A stretch of DNA of 30,812 nucleotides from CAYRCU01 sp964422865 (lineage in GTDB: Bacteria; Patescibacteriota; Microgenomatia; UBA8517), in the NCBI GenBank assembly GCA_964422865.1, contig CAYRCU010000011.1, forward strand, positions 1-30,812. The letters run 5' to 3'. Made by a program: the position numbers and the translations under genes. Under the pieces are notes generated by a model. The model was not told the DNA's origin, made no database searches, and saw nothing but the letters and a program-made list of their open reading frames with translations. Positions 6,607 through 13,861 of the stretch are shown here, piece after piece; the stretch's first letter is position 1; every line of letters begins with the position of its first letter.

Positions 6607-8450
6607 TAAATTTTGCTTAAGGACTCTAATCTGGCCGAACCTGAATACTTTAATTGATCTAAAAATTCACTCAACTTTGCAGTGGCTGCACAAACGACAG
6701 TGTCGGCGCCACCATAATAAACAAAGAGGTGATCATTTACTATCGCTGCACCACAAGCATAGACCACACCCGCCTTAAAGCCTTCATTTTCGTAACACTC
6801 ACTCGGTTCTAATATTGGTTTTTTTGAACGAAATATTACTTTTGAAGGATCTTCCAGATCAAGAATCATTGCTCCCAATTTATACTTGCCGGGATCACGA
6901 TTGTCCATAGCATGATAGAAAAGAAGCCAACCTATCTCAGTTTTAATTGGAGGAGGACCAGCACCTCTTACCCAACTATCCCAGCAATTTTTCCGTGAAA
7001 CTCCACTATAGTAACTTTTGATGTATGTATTGCCATCAAATTTTAGACTGTCAACGTAGGCAATCGAAATTTTGGGAGATAGGCTGTGCAAAATAGCATA
7101 CTTGTCGTTTATTTTTTCGGGGAAAATTATCCAGTTTTTGTGTATCTCACCCGGAGGTGAGATCAAAACCGGACGTCTCCAATTCCATTTTTTGTTTAGG
7201 AAGTCATCAACTTTTATCGAGGTTAGAGCTACTCTTGGGAAATCTCTTCCGTTCCAGGCAACATAGATCATATAAATTCTGTTTTTTATCCTTGTTAACC
7301 TTGGGTCCTCACAACCACCACATCCTCCTCCGGACATGTAACTGTTAAAATGAACTTGTGGAGCTTGGGGGTTCAGTTCAAATGGCTCTCTGGGAACGTA
7401 AACCGGGTCTTTTAGTCTTTCGTTGATGTGAATTCCGTCTTTACTGGAGGCATATCCCAAAACAGAAATATCATTTTCGCCCACGGCTCTGTAGACCAGA
7501 TGAACTTTCCCAGCTTCGTAGATAACTGCCGGGTTGAAAACAAATTTGGATTCCCAGAAGTGACTAGTAATTGGCTTAAGGATCGGGTTTTGTTTGAATT
7601 TTTTAAGAACAAGAGCAAAGAAGCTCGAAATTGATTTTGAATCTTTCAGGATTGACTTAAAATAGGGATGGCTGAGAGCAAAAAGTTCACCATTACTGGC
7701 TTGCCAATAGGAAATCAGCTGATTACCTAAGATTGTTGTGCCGACCGGATTAATTTGCTGATTAACCCACTCGGCCGTTTGTTCCCAGATTATTTTGTCA
7801 GACTTCCACAATCGTTTTTTTGGATTTTTTCTATCAAAAGTTATTACTCCGATAAAATAGTTAGCCAGTGACTTTTTATTTCCCAAGACGCTGTAGATTG
7901 CTCTTATGCCCTTTTTATCTTTTATTAAACTGTTTATTTTTATTGGACGGTTATTTCCCACTTCTTTTGATAACTTAAAAAACGGCTTATTTAGAACTTT
8001 CCAGGCTATTAAATCTTTGGAAAGAGCAATTTTGATTGACTCTCCCGCCAGAAAGAGAACATACTTTCCTTTATGTTTGTAGTTGGGAACTATTATGCCT
8101 GTTTGCCCGAGATTGGATATTTCCCCCGATTTTTTCCAGTGAATTAAATCGTCGGAAAGGGCACCACAGAGAGTGGAGCTTGCAGTATTGTAGTAGGTTA
8201 GAAAATAGCCTTTTTTAAATCTTGAAATTCTAAAGTCCCGGCATTTTTTTATTTTTTCTCTTTTTCCGTCTTTTTTTATTATTTCTGCCTTGTTGCTGAA
8301 GGAGTTAAAGTAAAAGCCATCCGAACTTACGTCGACTTTAAAAAAATTTTCTTTACCGGCGGAGGCATTGCGGAAAAGAAATATTTTCTGGTTTTTAGAG
8401 AAAACACCCAAGACGCTGGAAACTTTATCGTCGATGATGTTTCTTTTCAT
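6606..8450 (-). CDS. Double-domain GH130-like protein with degenerate N-terminal propeller
   Basis: The C-terminal half (about 285-600) of this 614-residue protein is a full GH130 domain: FNPAVIYEAGKVHLVYRA near 305-322, GCEDPR at 379-384, GPPPIKTEIGWLLFYH near 498-513 and VYYGGAD at 577-583. It closely resembles domain 2 of the next gene, which points to gene duplication. Just before CEDPR it carries a Gly/Cys-rich insert (MSGGGCGG). The N-terminal half (about 1-280) still has propeller-like strands (LSDDLIHWKKSG, LSKDLIAWKVL), but CEDPR has become CRDFR (70-74) and the YRA and YYGAAD motifs are missing. It is therefore probably inactive and may serve for binding or dimer contact. No signal peptide. 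It starts 70 nt after tRNA-Pro; I see no convincing promoter or Shine-Dalgarno there, so transcription may continue from the tRNA. Confidence 0.83.
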   Translation of the reverse strand: MKRNIIDDKVSSVLGVFSKNQKIFLFRNASAGKENFFKVDVSSDGFYFNSFSNKAEIIKKDGKREKIKKCRDFRISRFKKGYFLTYYNTASSTLCGALSDDLIHWKKSGEISNLGQTGIIVPNYKHKGKYVLFLAGESIKIALSKDLIAWKVLNKPFFKLSKEVGNNRPIKINSLIKDKKGIRAIYSVLGNKKSLANYFIGVITFDRKNPKKRLWKSDKIIWEQTAEWVNQQINPVGTTILGNQLISYWQASNGELFALSHPYFKSILKDSKSISSFFALVLKKFKQNPILKPITSHFWESKFVFNPAVIYEAGKVHLVYRAVGENDISVLGYASSKDGIHINERLKDPVYVPREPFELNPQAPQVHFNSYMSGGGCGGCEDPRLTRIKNRIYMIYVAWNGRDFPRVALTSIKVDDFLNKKWNWRRPVLISPPGEIHKNWIIFPEKINDKYAILHSLSPKISIAYVDSLKFDGNTYIKSYYSGVSRKNCWDSWVRGAGPPPIKTEIGWLLFYHAMDNRDPGKYKLGAMILDLEDPSKVIFRSKKPILEPSECYENEGFKAGVVYACGAAIVNDHLFVYYGGADTVVCAATAKLSEFLDQLKYSGSARLESLSKI

Positions 8451-8520
8451 GCTTGGATTGACCTTGGATTTTTGTATTTTGACACCTGCTTATTGTTCTT
8501 CAAATTTTTTGAATTGTGTC

Positions 8521-8594
8521 TGGTCGGGGTACCAGGAATCGAACCTGGATCAGACGGCCCCCAGCCGCCTATTCTGCCCTTAAACTATACCCCG
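8521..8594 (-). tRNA. tRNA-Pro(GGG)
   Basis: A 74-nt cloverleaf can be folded on the minus strand. The acceptor is CGGGGTA paired with TACCCCG, then A73 and an encoded CCA. The D arm has GG in its loop. The anticodon stem GGCGG/CCGTC encloses the loop CTGGGGG with anticodon GGG. The T arm is CCAGG-TTCGATT-CCTGG. The C1-G72 pair and G37 are typical of bacterial tRNA-Pro. It reads codons CCC and CCU. A 4-nt variable region fits a class I tRNA. Confidence 0.95.
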
Positions 8595-8597
8595 GGA

Positions 8598-8615
8598 GCT
8601 AAGTTACATCTTAGC
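8598..8615 (-). other. Hairpin directly upstream of tRNA-Pro
   Basis: A perfect 6-bp inverted repeat GCTAAG-ATGTAA-CTTAGC (minus strand) ends 3 nt before the tRNA 5' end. There is no T-run, so it is not a terminator. The left arm overlaps a weak extended -10-like TGCTAAGAT. It could be a promoter element or a processing signal for the tRNA leader. Confidence 0.35.
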
Positions 8616-8642
8616 AAAAGGAAAGCAACTCGGTACACCCCC

Positions 8643-8670
8643 AAAATCCCCAGTAGAAACTGGGGAGTTT
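8643..8670 (-). terminator. Intrinsic terminator after the small gene
   Basis: On the minus strand the stem CCCCAG-TTTCTA-CTGGGG, extended by one T-A pair and a nearby AAA/TTT match, is followed by a short TTTT. It lies 25 nt downstream of the small gene's TAG and upstream of tRNA-Pro, so it would separate the two units. The T-run is short. Confidence 0.6.
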
Positions 8671-8694
8671 AAGGGAAGTAAATGTTTAATAAAT

Positions 8695-8901
8695 CTACTT
8701 TTCTGGGCAGCTGAGCTCATCCCATGTGTCTTTGCTCACAAATTTTGTAAGTTTGGACCCTTCATGCTCAGCTTTTACTGCATAACGAACCTGTGTACTA
8801 CCGTCTTTTGCAGTTCTTTCATATTTTGTCTTCCAACATGAAGAAATCGGTACGCTAACCTTTGCTCTCTTTTTAACGTCGTAAAAATCAATTGAATTCA
8901 T
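8695..8901 (-). CDS. Small 68-residue conserved-looking protein, unknown function
   Basis: The product begins MNSIDFYDVKKRAKV, is basic in its first half and ends with an aromatic/charged segment (KLTKFVSKDTWDEL). It contains two isolated Cys and looks like a small mostly-beta domain. I do not recognise a named family with confidence. The start is set by a strong Shine-Dalgarno, AAGGGGG, 8 nt before ATG 8901. A GTG 9 nt further upstream (8910) is in frame but is itself part of the Shine-Dalgarno, so it is unlikely to be the start. The gene has its own promoter and terminator, so it is a single-gene unit between the ribosomal cluster and tRNA-Pro. Confidence 0.8.
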   Translation of the reverse strand: MNSIDFYDVKKRAKVSVPISSCWKTKYERTAKDGSTQVRYAVKAEHEGSKLTKFVSKDTWDELSCPEK

Positions 8902-8909
8902 TTCATTCA

Positions 8910-8924
8910 CCCCCTTTCAAAGGG
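8910..8924 (-). promoter_or_regulatory. Shine-Dalgarno enclosed in a hairpin
   Basis: The strong Shine-Dalgarno AAGGGGG (8910-8916) of the 68-residue gene can pair with the CCCTT just before it: CCCTT-TGA-AAGGG (8912-8924). The stem is 5 bp with a 3-nt loop. Closing it would hide the ribosome-binding site, so translation may be regulated. Such strong Shine-Dalgarno sequences are rare in this window. Confidence 0.45.
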
Positions 8925-8953
8925 CAGAAAGGCCGGATAGCCTCGCTGAACTT

Positions 8954-8983
8954 AAAATAATCTAAGCTTAAGCAACTTGTCAA
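8954..8983 (-). promoter_or_regulatory. Promoter of the small gene
   Basis: On the minus strand there is a consensus TTGACA, an 18-nt spacer, then TATTTT. The start would lie near 8947, giving a leader of roughly 45 nt with a further short stem (AGGC/GCCT) and the Shine-Dalgarno hairpin. Confidence 0.65.
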
Positions 8984-9210
8984 GGAGAATCGAGTTTGAG
9001 GGTTTGGCAATGTAACTGCCGGATTTTGATCAGATAAGATAACGGTCAAAGAGGATCAAGAGAATGGATATTTTATAACATCGCGCTTCTTATGAGCTTA
9101 CTTTATCCTTTCGAAGTATGTTATCTTTATATATAAAGTTTTTAAACATAAAGAATTGTCACTTTAGTTAATTGAACTATACTTATGTTTGATCGAAGAT
9201 AAGGGTAAAT
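8984..9210. other. AT-rich spacer after rpsI with inverted repeats
   Basis: No ORF or RNA gene is visible. It holds nested AT-rich inverted repeats: AAACATAAAG (9144-9153) against CTTATGTTT (9182-9190), an inner TAGTT-AATTG-AACTA (9165-9179), and the 14-bp palindrome CTTTATATATAAAG (9125-9138), which on the plus strand is followed by TTTTT. GGTAAATTTACC overlaps the rpsI stop. These may end the long ribosomal transcript, but no GC-rich stem with a T-run is found on the minus strand. Confidence 0.35.
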
Positions 9211-9624
9211 TTACCTTTTTGGAGATTGTTTCTTTCTTCGAGCTTTCCCACCTTTGCCAACCATGCGTCGTTCACGAACTCGTGCATCACGAGTCAAGAG
9301 GCCTGCTTTTTTAAGAGGAGGACGGAATTTATCTCTATCTAAGAGATTGAGTGCTCGTGATATACCAAGGACGGTGGCATTCAGTTGGCCCATCTTTCCG
9401 CCGCCTACAACCTTTACTGTAACATAGTAATTCGAGAGAGTTTTTGTCAAAATAAACGGTTTTTCCCATTTTGCACGCATAACAGCCCCCGGAAAATATT
9501 TTCCAATCAATTCTCCGTTTACAAGGCTTTCCTTTTTACCTTTGTACAGTCTTACGCGTGCGGAGGAAGATTTTCTTCTTCCTATTGCGTAGATATAATC
9601 TTTTTTTGTCTTTTTTCTAGGCAT
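9211..9624 (-). CDS. rpsI: Ribosomal protein uS9
   Basis: The 137-residue protein of the 30S head has the family core YAIGRRKSSSARVRL (about 12-26), VVGGGKMGQLNA and LLTRDARVRERRMVGKGGKARRKKQ. It ends in the basic S-P-K-R tail that reaches toward the P-site tRNA. The length is normal. The start codon lies inside the last codons of rplM (8-nt overlap), so translation is coupled. It is the last gene of the ribosomal cluster. Confidence 0.97.
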   Translation of the reverse strand: MPRKKTKKDYIYAIGRRKSSSARVRLYKGKKESLVNGELIGKYFPGAVMRAKWEKPFILTKTLSNYYVTVKVVGGGKMGQLNATVLGISRALNLLDRDKFRPPLKKAGLLTRDARVRERRMVGKGGKARRKKQSPKR

Positions 9625-10009
9625 TTTGTTGATTTATTTTTAGGCGCGCCATTCTTTTGTCTTTCAGGCGATTGTTGGGAAGCATTCTTTTGACGGCAAG
9701 TTTGATTATCTGTCCGGGGTTTTCTTTTTTTAGTTTTGAAAAGGCTACTTTTTTAAGCCCTCCCGGGTATCCTGAATGTTTATAATATATCTTTTGACTC
9801 TCTTTTCTACCTGTGACGACTATTTTTTCCGGATTATTAACTATAACAATGTCTCCTGAGTCCATGTGAGGAGAATAGGTGGTTTTATGCTTACCCATAA
9901 GGAGAGTGGCAATCTTTGTTGCAAATCGACCAAGCACCTGACCGTCAGCGTCAAGTGTATGAGTGGATCTGGTTATTTCTTTTTGTGTCGGATGATAAGT
10001 TTTTTTCAT
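9617..10009 (-). CDS. rplM: Ribosomal protein uL13
   Basis: This early-assembly 50S protein has the family segments LDADGQVLGRFATKIATLLMGKHK, DIVIVNNPEKIVVTGRK, and HSGYPGGLK before RMLPNNRLK. I chose ATG 10009 (MKKTYHPTQKE, 130 residues), because it gives an ATGA overlap with the rplQ stop and matches the usual L13 N-terminus. The longer ATG 10033 would run 28 nt into rplQ. The rplM-rpsI pair is conserved in most bacteria; here it follows rplQ directly. Confidence 0.96.
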   Translation of the reverse strand: MKKTYHPTQKEITRSTHTLDADGQVLGRFATKIATLLMGKHKTTYSPHMDSGDIVIVNNPEKIVVTGRKESQKIYYKHSGYPGGLKKVAFSKLKKENPGQIIKLAVKRMLPNNRLKDKRMARLKINQQNA

Positions 10010-10377
10010 TTTGATTTTGGTGCTTTTAACCATTCAATAAGAACCATTGGAGCATTGTCTCCTTTTCTTGGTAAAAGATTGGTCTTTCGAACAAAGCCCG
10101 ATTTTCTATTTTTTGCGAGCGGCAAATAGTCAGAAAACAATTTTTTTACAGTTTCTTTGTCATTGCCGAGACGAGCAATTACCTGACGCCTTGATGCAAG
10201 AGATTCCTTGGCCATCAGATTCATTATTTTGGCTATTTCTTTATCAATAGCTTTGGCTTTGGTTTTTGTTGTTTTAATTTTCCCATTCAAAACCAGAGCT
10301 CTTATCAACGATCTAAAAAGAGCTTTTCTACTATTCCTGTTTCTACCCAGTTGTTTGCCAAAAATTTTCTTACGCAT
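10006..10377 (-). CDS. rplQ: Ribosomal protein bL17
   Basis: The 123-residue protein starts MRKKIFGKQLGRNRNSRKALFR, matching the L17 N-terminal signature for a protein near the exit tunnel. It also has IKTTKTKAKAIDKE and a short C-terminus. ATG 10377 overlaps the rpoA stop (ATGCGTAA); an in-frame TTG 9 nt upstream is a worse choice. The rpoA-rplQ order is standard. Confidence 0.96.
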   Translation of the reverse strand: MRKKIFGKQLGRNRNSRKALFRSLIRALVLNGKIKTTKTKAKAIDKEIAKIMNLMAKESLASRRQVIARLGNDKETVKKLFSDYLPLAKNRKSGFVRKTNLLPRKGDNAPMVLIEWLKAPKSK

Positions 10378-11299
10378 GCTTGCCAAAATCCAGTCCCTTT
10401 TCTTTTAAGGCGATATTGATTATATTGAGTGACTTTTCTCCCAGATTTCGGACCTTAATTAAATCTTCTTTTTTCGCAGTAACAAGGTGTTCTACAGTTT
10501 CAAAACCGGCCTTACTAAGAGCATTTGCGACTCTTGTGGGAAGACCAATTTCTTCTACAGACAACTTACCGACAGGACCCAAGTCATCTTTTTGTTCCCC
10601 ATCCACTTTTTTACTGATCTTTTTGGGATTGATGATTTGATTGAGGTAAGAAGAAAGAATCTTCGTTGCCTCTATCAATGCTGCCTTTGGACTAATTGTT
10701 TCATCGGTCCAAATTTCCATGGTCAACTTGTCGTAGTTTGTCAGACGCCCTACACGAGTTTCTTCAACCTTGATGTTCACTTTCTCAACGGGCGAGAATG
10801 TTGCATCAAGAAGGATTAACCCAACTTCTGTTCTTTCTCTGTTTCGGTTTTCTGCTAAGTCGTAGCCGACACCGCTTTCCATGGTAAACGTCGCCTCAAG
10901 ACTTCCTCCTTTTGAAAGGTTTGCCAAGACAAGATCAGGATTTGCTACTCTGACGTTTGCAGGTGTTTTGATGTCTCCTGCTTTGACTTCACCTGCAGAT
11001 TTTGCCGAAAGAGTGAGTTTCACCGGTTTGTTGCCGCTATAGGCAAATCTTACCTTTTTAAGATTCAAGAGAAAATCTAAGACATCTTCACGAACACCTT
11101 CAATGGTTGAAAACTGGTGTTTTGCTCCTTTGATTTTAACGCTTGTGATTGCTGCTCCGGGAAGGCTTGATAACAGGACCCTTCTGAGGGAAGTTCCCAA
11201 AGTGTGTCCATACCCTTGTACAAGAGGGCTAATGATTAGCCTGGCGTATTTATCGCCTTCCTTTTTTTCTTCTTTTATCTCAAATAATATTTCTTCCAT
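10370..11299 (-). CDS. rpoA: RNA polymerase alpha subunit
   Basis: The 309-residue product has the full alpha layout. The N-terminal dimerisation and beta/beta'-contact domain (about 1-230) includes PLVQGYGHTLGTSLRRVLLSSLPGAA. A lysine/aspartate linker follows (about 232-245). The C-terminal domain (about 248-309) has the helix-hairpin-helix pattern LGLPTRVANALSKAGFETV-like and KVRNLGEKSL, which binds UP elements and activators. The family length is about 310-330. Its start has one of the few strong Shine-Dalgarno sequences in the cluster. Confidence 0.98.
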   Translation of the reverse strand: MEEILFEIKEEKKEGDKYARLIISPLVQGYGHTLGTSLRRVLLSSLPGAAITSVKIKGAKHQFSTIEGVREDVLDFLLNLKKVRFAYSGNKPVKLTLSAKSAGEVKAGDIKTPANVRVANPDLVLANLSKGGSLEATFTMESGVGYDLAENRNRERTEVGLILLDATFSPVEKVNIKVEETRVGRLTNYDKLTMEIWTDETISPKAALIEATKILSSYLNQIINPKKISKKVDGEQKDDLGPVGKLSVEEIGLPTRVANALSKAGFETVEHLVTAKKEDLIKVRNLGEKSLNIINIALKEKGLDFGKHA

Positions 11300-11304
11300 C
11301 TAAA

Positions 11305-11314
11305 TCACCTCCCT
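11305..11314 (-). promoter_or_regulatory. Strong Shine-Dalgarno of rpoA
   Basis: AGGGAGGTGA on the minus strand lies 5 nt before the rpoA ATG. It is a near-perfect anti-16S match, in contrast with most genes here, which overlap their neighbours and lack one. rpoA is separated from rpsD by 34 nt and so probably recruits ribosomes independently. Confidence 0.8.
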
Positions 11315-11333
11315 TATGTTGTTTTAACTTTCA

Positions 11334-11936
11334 TTAGCGTGAGTAAAATTCTACAATATCTGCATCCTCAAATGGTTCCGGCACATCCTCTCTTACGGGC
11401 AACCTAACTACTTTCCCAACTGCGGCTTTTCTTTTGAGCCAGTTTGGAACAGACCGATCTTTTTCCTTCAAAAGTTTTTTGACTGACGGAATCTCCATTG
11501 CTTTTGCTGAAAGCGATATTGTATCACCAACTTTAACTCGATACGAGGGGATATTTACTTTTTTACCATTTACCAGGACATGTTTGTGACTTACAAGTTG
11601 TCTTGCTTGCGGACGAGTTTCCGTGAACCCAAGTCTGTGAACTGTATTATCCAGTCGAGTCTCCAGAAGAGAGAACAGGGAGTCTGAGGTCTGCCCTTTT
11701 GATTTAAGAGCTTTTTCTACGTAGGTTTTAAATTGTTTTTCTAAAATGCCATAAAAACTTTTTACCTTTTGCTTTTCTCTGAGCTGCTTTCCGTATTGTG
11801 TGACACGTCGTCTTTGACCTTTGGGTCCGTGAACTCCGGGAAGTATGTTGAGACGAGTCAGACGGGCACCTTTTCCAAAAAGATCCATGCCTTCACGTCT
11901 GCTTAATCTGTCTTTTGGTCCTGTATATCTTGCCAT
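11334..11936 (-). CDS. rpsD: Ribosomal protein uS4
   Basis: The 200-residue primary-binding 30S protein starts at ATG 11936 (MARYTGPKDRLSRREGMDL), 4 nt after the rpsK stop. A longer frame to 12101 runs through rpsK and is not the start. The N-terminal region lacks the zinc Cys cluster. The S4 RNA-binding domain (about 95-160) includes LETRLDNTVHRLGF and RQLVSHKHVLVNGKKVNIPSY. The length is normal. Confidence 0.97.
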   Translation of the reverse strand: MARYTGPKDRLSRREGMDLFGKGARLTRLNILPGVHGPKGQRRRVTQYGKQLREKQKVKSFYGILEKQFKTYVEKALKSKGQTSDSLFSLLETRLDNTVHRLGFTETRPQARQLVSHKHVLVNGKKVNIPSYRVKVGDTISLSAKAMEIPSVKKLLKEKDRSVPNWLKRKAAVGKVVRLPVREDVPEPFEDADIVEFYSR

Positions 11937-11940
11937 TTTT

Positions 11941-12312
11941 TTAAACTCTCCTTCTTTTTTTGGGTCTCGGGCCGTCGTGAGGTATCGGTGTAACGTCGGC
12001 GATGAGATTAATTCTGACCCCTGTGGATTTAATGGCTCGAAGAGCTGATTCTCTGCCGGGGCCCGGCCCTTTAATATACACTTCGGCATTCTGAATGCCA
12101 AAGTTTTCTTTTGCCTTTTTAACCACTTCCTCTACTGCTACCGTAGATGCGTAGGGAGTTGACTTTCTGGTTCCTTTAAAACCAGATGCGCCAGCTGAGC
12201 CCCATGCAAGTGTTTCACCCTTTTCGTCAGTTATTGTTATTAATGTGTTGTTGAAACTGGCCGAAATATAGATTTTTGCGCTTGAAATGTTTGTACGTTT
12301 CGTCTTTGCCAT
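11941..12312 (-). CDS. rpsK: Ribosomal protein uS11
   Basis: The 123-residue 30S platform protein has the family segments ISASFNNTLITITDEKG, GASGFKGTRKSTPYAS, YIKGPGPGRESALRAI and the C-terminal TPIPHDGPRPKKRRRV. The length is normal. It follows rpsM by 3 nt and precedes rpsD by 4 nt. Confidence 0.97.
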   Translation of the reverse strand: MAKTKRTNISSAKIYISASFNNTLITITDEKGETLAWGSAGASGFKGTRKSTPYASTVAVEEVVKKAKENFGIQNAEVYIKGPGPGRESALRAIKSTGVRINLIADVTPIPHDGPRPKKRRRV

Positions 12313-12315
12313 TTT

Positions 12316-12723
12316 TTATTCTCCCTTCTTGACGTTTTGCTGCATTTTGGTAAGAGCTTCTTTTTTGTATGCACCGACTGTTCTTCTTTTTCCTCTTTTT
12401 GTGCGAGCATTTGACTTTGTTCTTTGTCCACGAACGGGAAGTCCTCTTTGATGCCTTATACCCCTGTAACTTCCTATTTCTTTGAGTCTTTGAATATTGT
12501 TTCTTAATTTTCTCAAGAGATCCCCCTCAACTTCATATTTTTCTAATTTTGAGGTGATACTTGATAATTGAGCCGGTGAGAGATCGGATAGGCGAAGATT
12601 GGGATCAATTTTGAGATCTTTGAGAATGCTTCTGGATGTAGGCCAGCCTATGCCCTTTATTTTTGTCAATGCGTAATCGACTTTTAAATTATCTTCGATG
12701 TTTACTCCTATAATTCTTAGCAT
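12316..12723 (-). CDS. rpsM: Ribosomal protein uS13
   Basis: The 135-residue head protein touches the P-site tRNA and bridges to the 50S. It has the N-terminal RIIGVNIEDNLKVDYALTKI, the SYRGIRHQRGLPVRGQRT core (about 92-109) and NARTKRGKRRTV before a lysine-rich tail. It is about 15 residues longer than usual at the C-terminus (tail ending MQQNVKKGE). It follows rpmJ by 8 nt. Confidence 0.97.
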   Translation of the reverse strand: MLRIIGVNIEDNLKVDYALTKIKGIGWPTSRSILKDLKIDPNLRLSDLSPAQLSSITSKLEKYEVEGDLLRKLRNNIQRLKEIGSYRGIRHQRGLPVRGQRTKSNARTKRGKRRTVGAYKKEALTKMQQNVKKGE

Positions 12724-12731
12724 TTTTATTA

Positions 12732-12848
12732 TTAACCTTGACGTTGCTTATGTTTGGGATTTTTTTTACAGATCACGTAAAGGACTCCCTTTCTTTTCAC
12801 AATTTTGCAGTCTTTGCAGATCTTTTTTACTGATGAATGAACTTTCAT
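12732..12848 (-). CDS. rpmJ: Ribosomal protein bL36, zinc type
   Basis: The 38-residue protein MKVHSSVKKICKDCK... has Cys11, Cys14, Cys27 and His33, the complete zinc-binding set of the C+ form. It starts at ATG 12848, overlapping the infA stop (ATGA), and ends with TAA at 12732-12734. It binds 23S rRNA in the 50S and sits in its standard place between infA and rpsM. Confidence 0.95.
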   Translation of the reverse strand: MKVHSSVKKICKDCKIVKRKGVLYVICKKNPKHKQRQG

Positions 12849-13066
12849 TTGTTTCCTTTTGCAACGATTCTTCCCCTATCTTTATCGTAGGGTGTGAATT
12901 CTACTTTTACTTTTGCACCCGGCATAAGACGCATGTATCCTCTTCTCATTTTCCCTGACGGCACCGTAAGCACTTCTCTGCCACTGTCGAGTCTGACCTT
13001 AAACATTGTGTTTGGTAAGGCCTCAATAATTTGTCCATCAAAAATTTCGTTTTGTTTGCCAGGCAT
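12845..13066 (-). CDS. infA: Translation initiation factor IF-1
   Basis: The 73-residue OB-fold protein binds the 30S A site during initiation. The core IEALPNTMFKVRLDSGREVL and SGKMRRGYMRLMPGAKVKVE matches IF-1 throughout, with the usual length. The strand before SGKMR reads TVPSGKM where most have HISGKM. It follows map by 12 nt and overlaps rpmJ by ATGA. Confidence 0.96.
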   Translation of the reverse strand: MPGKQNEIFDGQIIEALPNTMFKVRLDSGREVLTVPSGKMRRGYMRLMPGAKVKVEFTPYDKDRGRIVAKGNK

Positions 13067-13078
13067 ATAATTTTATAT

Positions 13079-13861
13079 TTATCTACGAATCCGCGATCTT
13101 GCAGAATTGTATACGGTCAAAACAATTGGACCGCGCTTTGTTACAGCGACGGTCTCCTCGAAAAGCGCAGATATTTTACCATTTTTCGTGCTTATTGTCC
13201 AACCGTCATCTCCGAGAATGAGCTCACCAGAATCTAAAGCGTACATAACTTCTATAGCGAGAACAAGGCCTTCTTTTAGTTCTACGTTTTCGTCTTTTGA
13301 GCCTAAGGGGATGCATGGAATACGTGGATCTTCGTGAAGTTGTCGGCCGATTCCATGCCCTGTAAGGGAACGGATTGGTTCATAGTTTTTTTTGCCTAAA
13401 ACCTGACTTATGCTTCTTGATATGTCACCCACTTTATTGCCTGCTCTTGCCTTTTTAATGCCTTCGTTTAGCGCCTTTTTACCGGTCTCCAGGAAGCGTT
13501 TTACTGAAGGATTTGAGCCTAAATAAACTGTAAATGAGGTATCTGTGTGGAATCCTTTATAAAAAAGACCGACATCGATGCTAATTAGATCCTCCTTTTT
13601 AAATTCGATATTTTTGGGGATTCCATGCACAATTCCGCTGTTTACATTGATGCAAGTTGCCCAATTATAACCGGGAACCATTTTAAACGAAGGTTTTCCG
13701 CCTGCTTTATTGATTAAAGTTGCTGCAAGGGATTCAATTTCCTCTGCTTTTACTCCCGGCTTGACGGCTTTTTTTAACTTCTCTTTGATTTCCGCCAGAT
13801 AACCGCCCCCTTCGGCCATGATTTTAAGTTCGTTATCGGATTTCAGGGAAGTAGCTTTCAT
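13079..13861 (-). CDS. map: Methionine aminopeptidase, type I
   Basis: It removes the initiator Met from nascent proteins. The 260-residue product has all metal ligands: Asp96 (SIDVG), Asp107 (HTDTS), His169 (LTGHGIG), Glu204 (AIEVM) and Glu235 (FEET), plus His79 in IVHGIP. Two motifs deviate from the usual: IEP reads IEV and FEHT reads FEET. No N-terminal SH3-type extension is present. It overlaps adk by ATGA, and the secY-adk-map-infA order is standard. Confidence 0.95.
   Translation of the reverse strand: MKATSLKSDNELKIMAEGGGYLAEIKEKLKKAVKPGVKAEEIESLAATLINKAGGKPSFKMVPGYNWATCINVNSGIVHGIPKNIEFKKEDLISIDVGLFYKGFHTDTSFTVYLGSNPSVKRFLETGKKALNEGIKKARAGNKVGDISRSISQVLGKKNYEPIRSLTGHGIGRQLHEDPRIPCIPLGSKDENVELKEGLVLAIEVMYALDSGELILGDDGWTISTKNGKISALFEETVAVTKRGPIVLTVYNSARSRIRR

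Noticed and set aside
8902..8910. GTG start for the small gene
   Set aside because: The GTG is part of the Shine-Dalgarno GGGGGTG, so it cannot use that site; ATG 8901 has correct spacing.
10010..10033. Upstream ATG for rplM
   Set aside because: It would overlap rplQ by 28 nt, and the added 8 residues are not typical of uL13; ATG 10009 gives the usual ATGA junction.
11937..12101. Longer N-terminus for uS4
   Set aside because: The extra 55 residues overlap rpsK in another frame and do not resemble uS4; MARYTGPK at 11936 is the family start.
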